Assembly (NCBI GenBank): GCA_005792225.1
Contig: SXSP01000466.1
Span: 1-6,433 of the forward strand
Source of the DNA: Bdellovibrionales bacterium
GTDB lineage: Bacteria > Bdellovibrionota > Bdellovibrionia > Bdellovibrionales > JAMPXM01
Direction: 5' to 3'
Length of the DNA: 6,433 nucleotides
The notes under the pieces are model-generated. The model saw only the letters and a program-made list of their open reading frames with translations, made no database searches and had not been told where the DNA came from. Made by a program: the position numbers and the translations under genes. Positions 5,544-6,433 of the stretch are shown here, one piece after another. Each line of letters opens with the position of its first letter. The first letter of the stretch is position 1.

Positions 5544-5568
5544 AGGGCCAGTTTTGCCCTCGTTTTTT
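5544..5568 (+). terminator. Weak intrinsic-terminator-like hairpin on the plus strand
   Basis: AGGGC (5544-5548) and GCCCT (5556-5560) form a 5-bp stem around a 7-nt loop, followed by CG and six T residues (5563-5568). The stem is short. No plus-strand gene ends nearby, so if functional it would stop antisense transcription or act as a leader element. Confidence 0.3.
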
Positions 5569-5638
5569 GACACGATCTCGCTCACATGTTGAGCTTCCTT
5601 AACACACGCGATCGCACAATTGGAACTCGCGCACGAGC

Positions 5639-5661
5639 GGCGAAAAACCCGGACTTTCGCC
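5639..5661. promoter_or_regulatory. Perfect 7-bp dyad upstream of the CHAP-like gene
   Basis: GGCGAAA (5639-5645) and TTTCGCC (5655-5661) are perfect inverted repeats with a 9-nt spacer, ending 77 bp before the ATG at 5739. The location and symmetry fit an operator or a leader hairpin. No T-run follows. Confidence 0.35.
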
Positions 5662-5738
5662 TCGGACTCTCCGTCCAGCCGCGCGCGCATTAATAACGTG
5701 CCCTAGTTGGCGCCCCAAACACATGGAGGTCAAGACGG

Positions 5739-6425
5739 ATGAAAATCCAATGTTTTGCCGCGACCGTCGTCCTTGCAACTGCAACTTTTTTCCTCTCTTC
5801 CGCCGCTTCAGCGAGCGTTTTGCAAGAAGGCGCGTCCTTTCGCGTGATGAGTCAGCAAATCTTCCGCCCCGAGGGCAACGCCGTCGAAATCGAAGCTGAC
5901 GCGATGATCACGGTGATCGGCGAGAGAATCGACGAGCGCGGCGATCGCCTCGTTCACGTCGGCGTCGATTCGAACTCCGTCGAGATGCCATCGGAATTCT
6001 GGGTTCGCGCGAGCGAGCTTGAGAGCGCACATCTTGAAATGCTCGACGGCGGAATGGATGTTGATCAACTCCTCGGGCTCGAGGAGAGTGGCGACCTGTC
6101 GACTTTGCTGAAAAAGCCGATGACCTACTGCTATCGTTTCGTAAAACTTTATCTGCTCAAGAAGGGGCTCGTCAGATCTTATTTACCTGGCGGCTCGGCA
6201 TGGATGGCGACGAAATATTTGCCGGCCCACGGCTTCCGCCTCACGGGTCGGGGACCGGGTTCTTCGCGCGTGAATGACGTCTGCGTTTATTCGGGCGGTA
6301 ACGGCAACAACGGCCACATCGAAGTTCGCGCGCCCGCGGGCTGGTATTACGGTTACGGCTACAAGAAGGCTCCCATCTCCCTTCGCAATCACCGTCTGAA
6401 AGGTTGCTTCTCGAAGAAGCGCTAA
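5739..6425 (+). CDS. Exported CHAP/NlpC-P60-like papain-fold protein with SH3-like N-terminus, 228 aa
   Basis: ATG 5739 follows the SD GGAGGT (5725-5730). Residues 1-25 form a signal peptide with ASA before Ser26. Residues about 28-98 are beta-rich and resemble a bacterial SH3-like domain (EGASFRVMSQQI, then MITVIGERIDERGDRLVHVGV, then EFWVRASELE). After an acidic linker (100-122), residues about 128-210 show the plan of a CHAP-type cysteine amidase/endopeptidase: Cys131 in YCYRFVK as candidate nucleophile, GGSAWMA-KYL, VNDVCVY in place of the usual GDV-VY, then His193 in GHIEVR and an aromatic GWYYGYGY. Family members cleave peptidoglycan cross-links or amide bonds. The catalytic assignment comes from motif spacing only. 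The tail (209-228) is basic. The product is probably periplasmic or secreted and acts on the cell wall. The gene stands alone and ends 8 bp from the right edge. Confidence 0.8.
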   Translation: MKIQCFAATVVLATATFFLSSAASASVLQEGASFRVMSQQIFRPEGNAVEIEADAMITVIGERIDERGDRLVHVGVDSNSVEMPSEFWVRASELESAHLEMLDGGMDVDQLLGLEESGDLSTLLKKPMTYCYRFVKLYLLKKGLVRSYLPGGSAWMATKYLPAHGFRLTGRGPGSSRVNDVCVYSGGNGNNGHIEVRAPAGWYYGYGYKKAPISLRNHRLKGCFSKKR

Positions 6426-6433
6426 AAACAAAA

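Larger units (their letters stand above)
5438..5738. other. Divergent intergenic region with hairpin elements
   Basis: This stretch lies between the OMP gene (leftward) and the CHAP-like gene (rightward). About 5401-5535 is AT-rich and probably carries the OMP promoter, but I cannot place a well-spaced -35/-10 pair. It contains a terminator-like hairpin (5544-5568), a perfect 7-bp dyad (5639-5661) and a short direct repeat CGGACTYTC (5650-5658 and 5663-5671). I see no coding frame that I trust. Confidence 0.5.

Noticed and set aside
1..6433. Search for CRISPR arrays, transposases, phage genes, tRNA or toxin-antitoxin pairs
   Set aside because: No regularly spaced short repeats, transposase-like frames, terminal inverted repeats or cloverleaf sequences were visible. 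The tandem repeats present are coding modules of the lipoprotein.

Overview
This 6.4-kb window looks like chromosome from a Gram-negative bacterium. It encodes a lipobox lipoprotein, Sec-type signal peptides ending in AxA-like sites, and a probable outer-membrane beta-barrel protein. GC content is moderate to somewhat high by eye and genes are densely packed. The style (many unfamiliar secreted proteins next to degradative enzymes) resembles Bdellovibrionota or deltaproteobacteria-like lineages. That placement is inference only, because no phylogenetic marker is present. I see no tRNA, rRNA, transposase, CRISPR array or phage gene.

Layout. (1) 1-1347, minus: a 449-residue N-terminal part of a large lipoprotein built of about 148-residue tandem modules, running off the left edge. 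(2) 1348-1737: a gene-free divergent region rich in inverted repeats. (3) 1738-1929, plus: a 63-residue single-span membrane protein. (4) 1923-2393, minus: a 156-residue exported protein with a DUF4476-like helical domain, overlapping the previous gene tail to tail. (5) 2394-2594: divergent intergenic region. (6) 2595-3632, plus: an exported zinc enzyme of the S1/P1 nuclease / zinc phospholipase C superfamily. (7) 3616-4554, minus: an exported beta-propeller-like protein overlapping the nuclease tail to tail. (8) 4592-5437, minus: a probable outer-membrane beta-barrel protein, 37 bp upstream of the propeller gene and probably its operon partner. (9) 5438-5738: divergent intergenic region with a terminator-like hairpin and a dyad. 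(10) 5739-6425, plus: an exported protein with an SH3-like N-terminal part and a CHAP/NlpC-P60-like papain-fold C-terminal domain.

All seven products carry an export signal or a membrane span, so the window is wholly devoted to the cell envelope or secretion. Two products are probable hydrolases, one of nucleic acid or phospholipid and one of peptidoglycan or another amide. The barrel plus propeller pair is a plausible outer-membrane/periplasmic unit. I did not find a recognisable defence, secretion or biosynthetic system. The most unusual points are the modular lipoprotein, the Glu metal ligand in the nuclease/PLC-like enzyme, the two convergent coding overlaps, and the structured intergenic regions.
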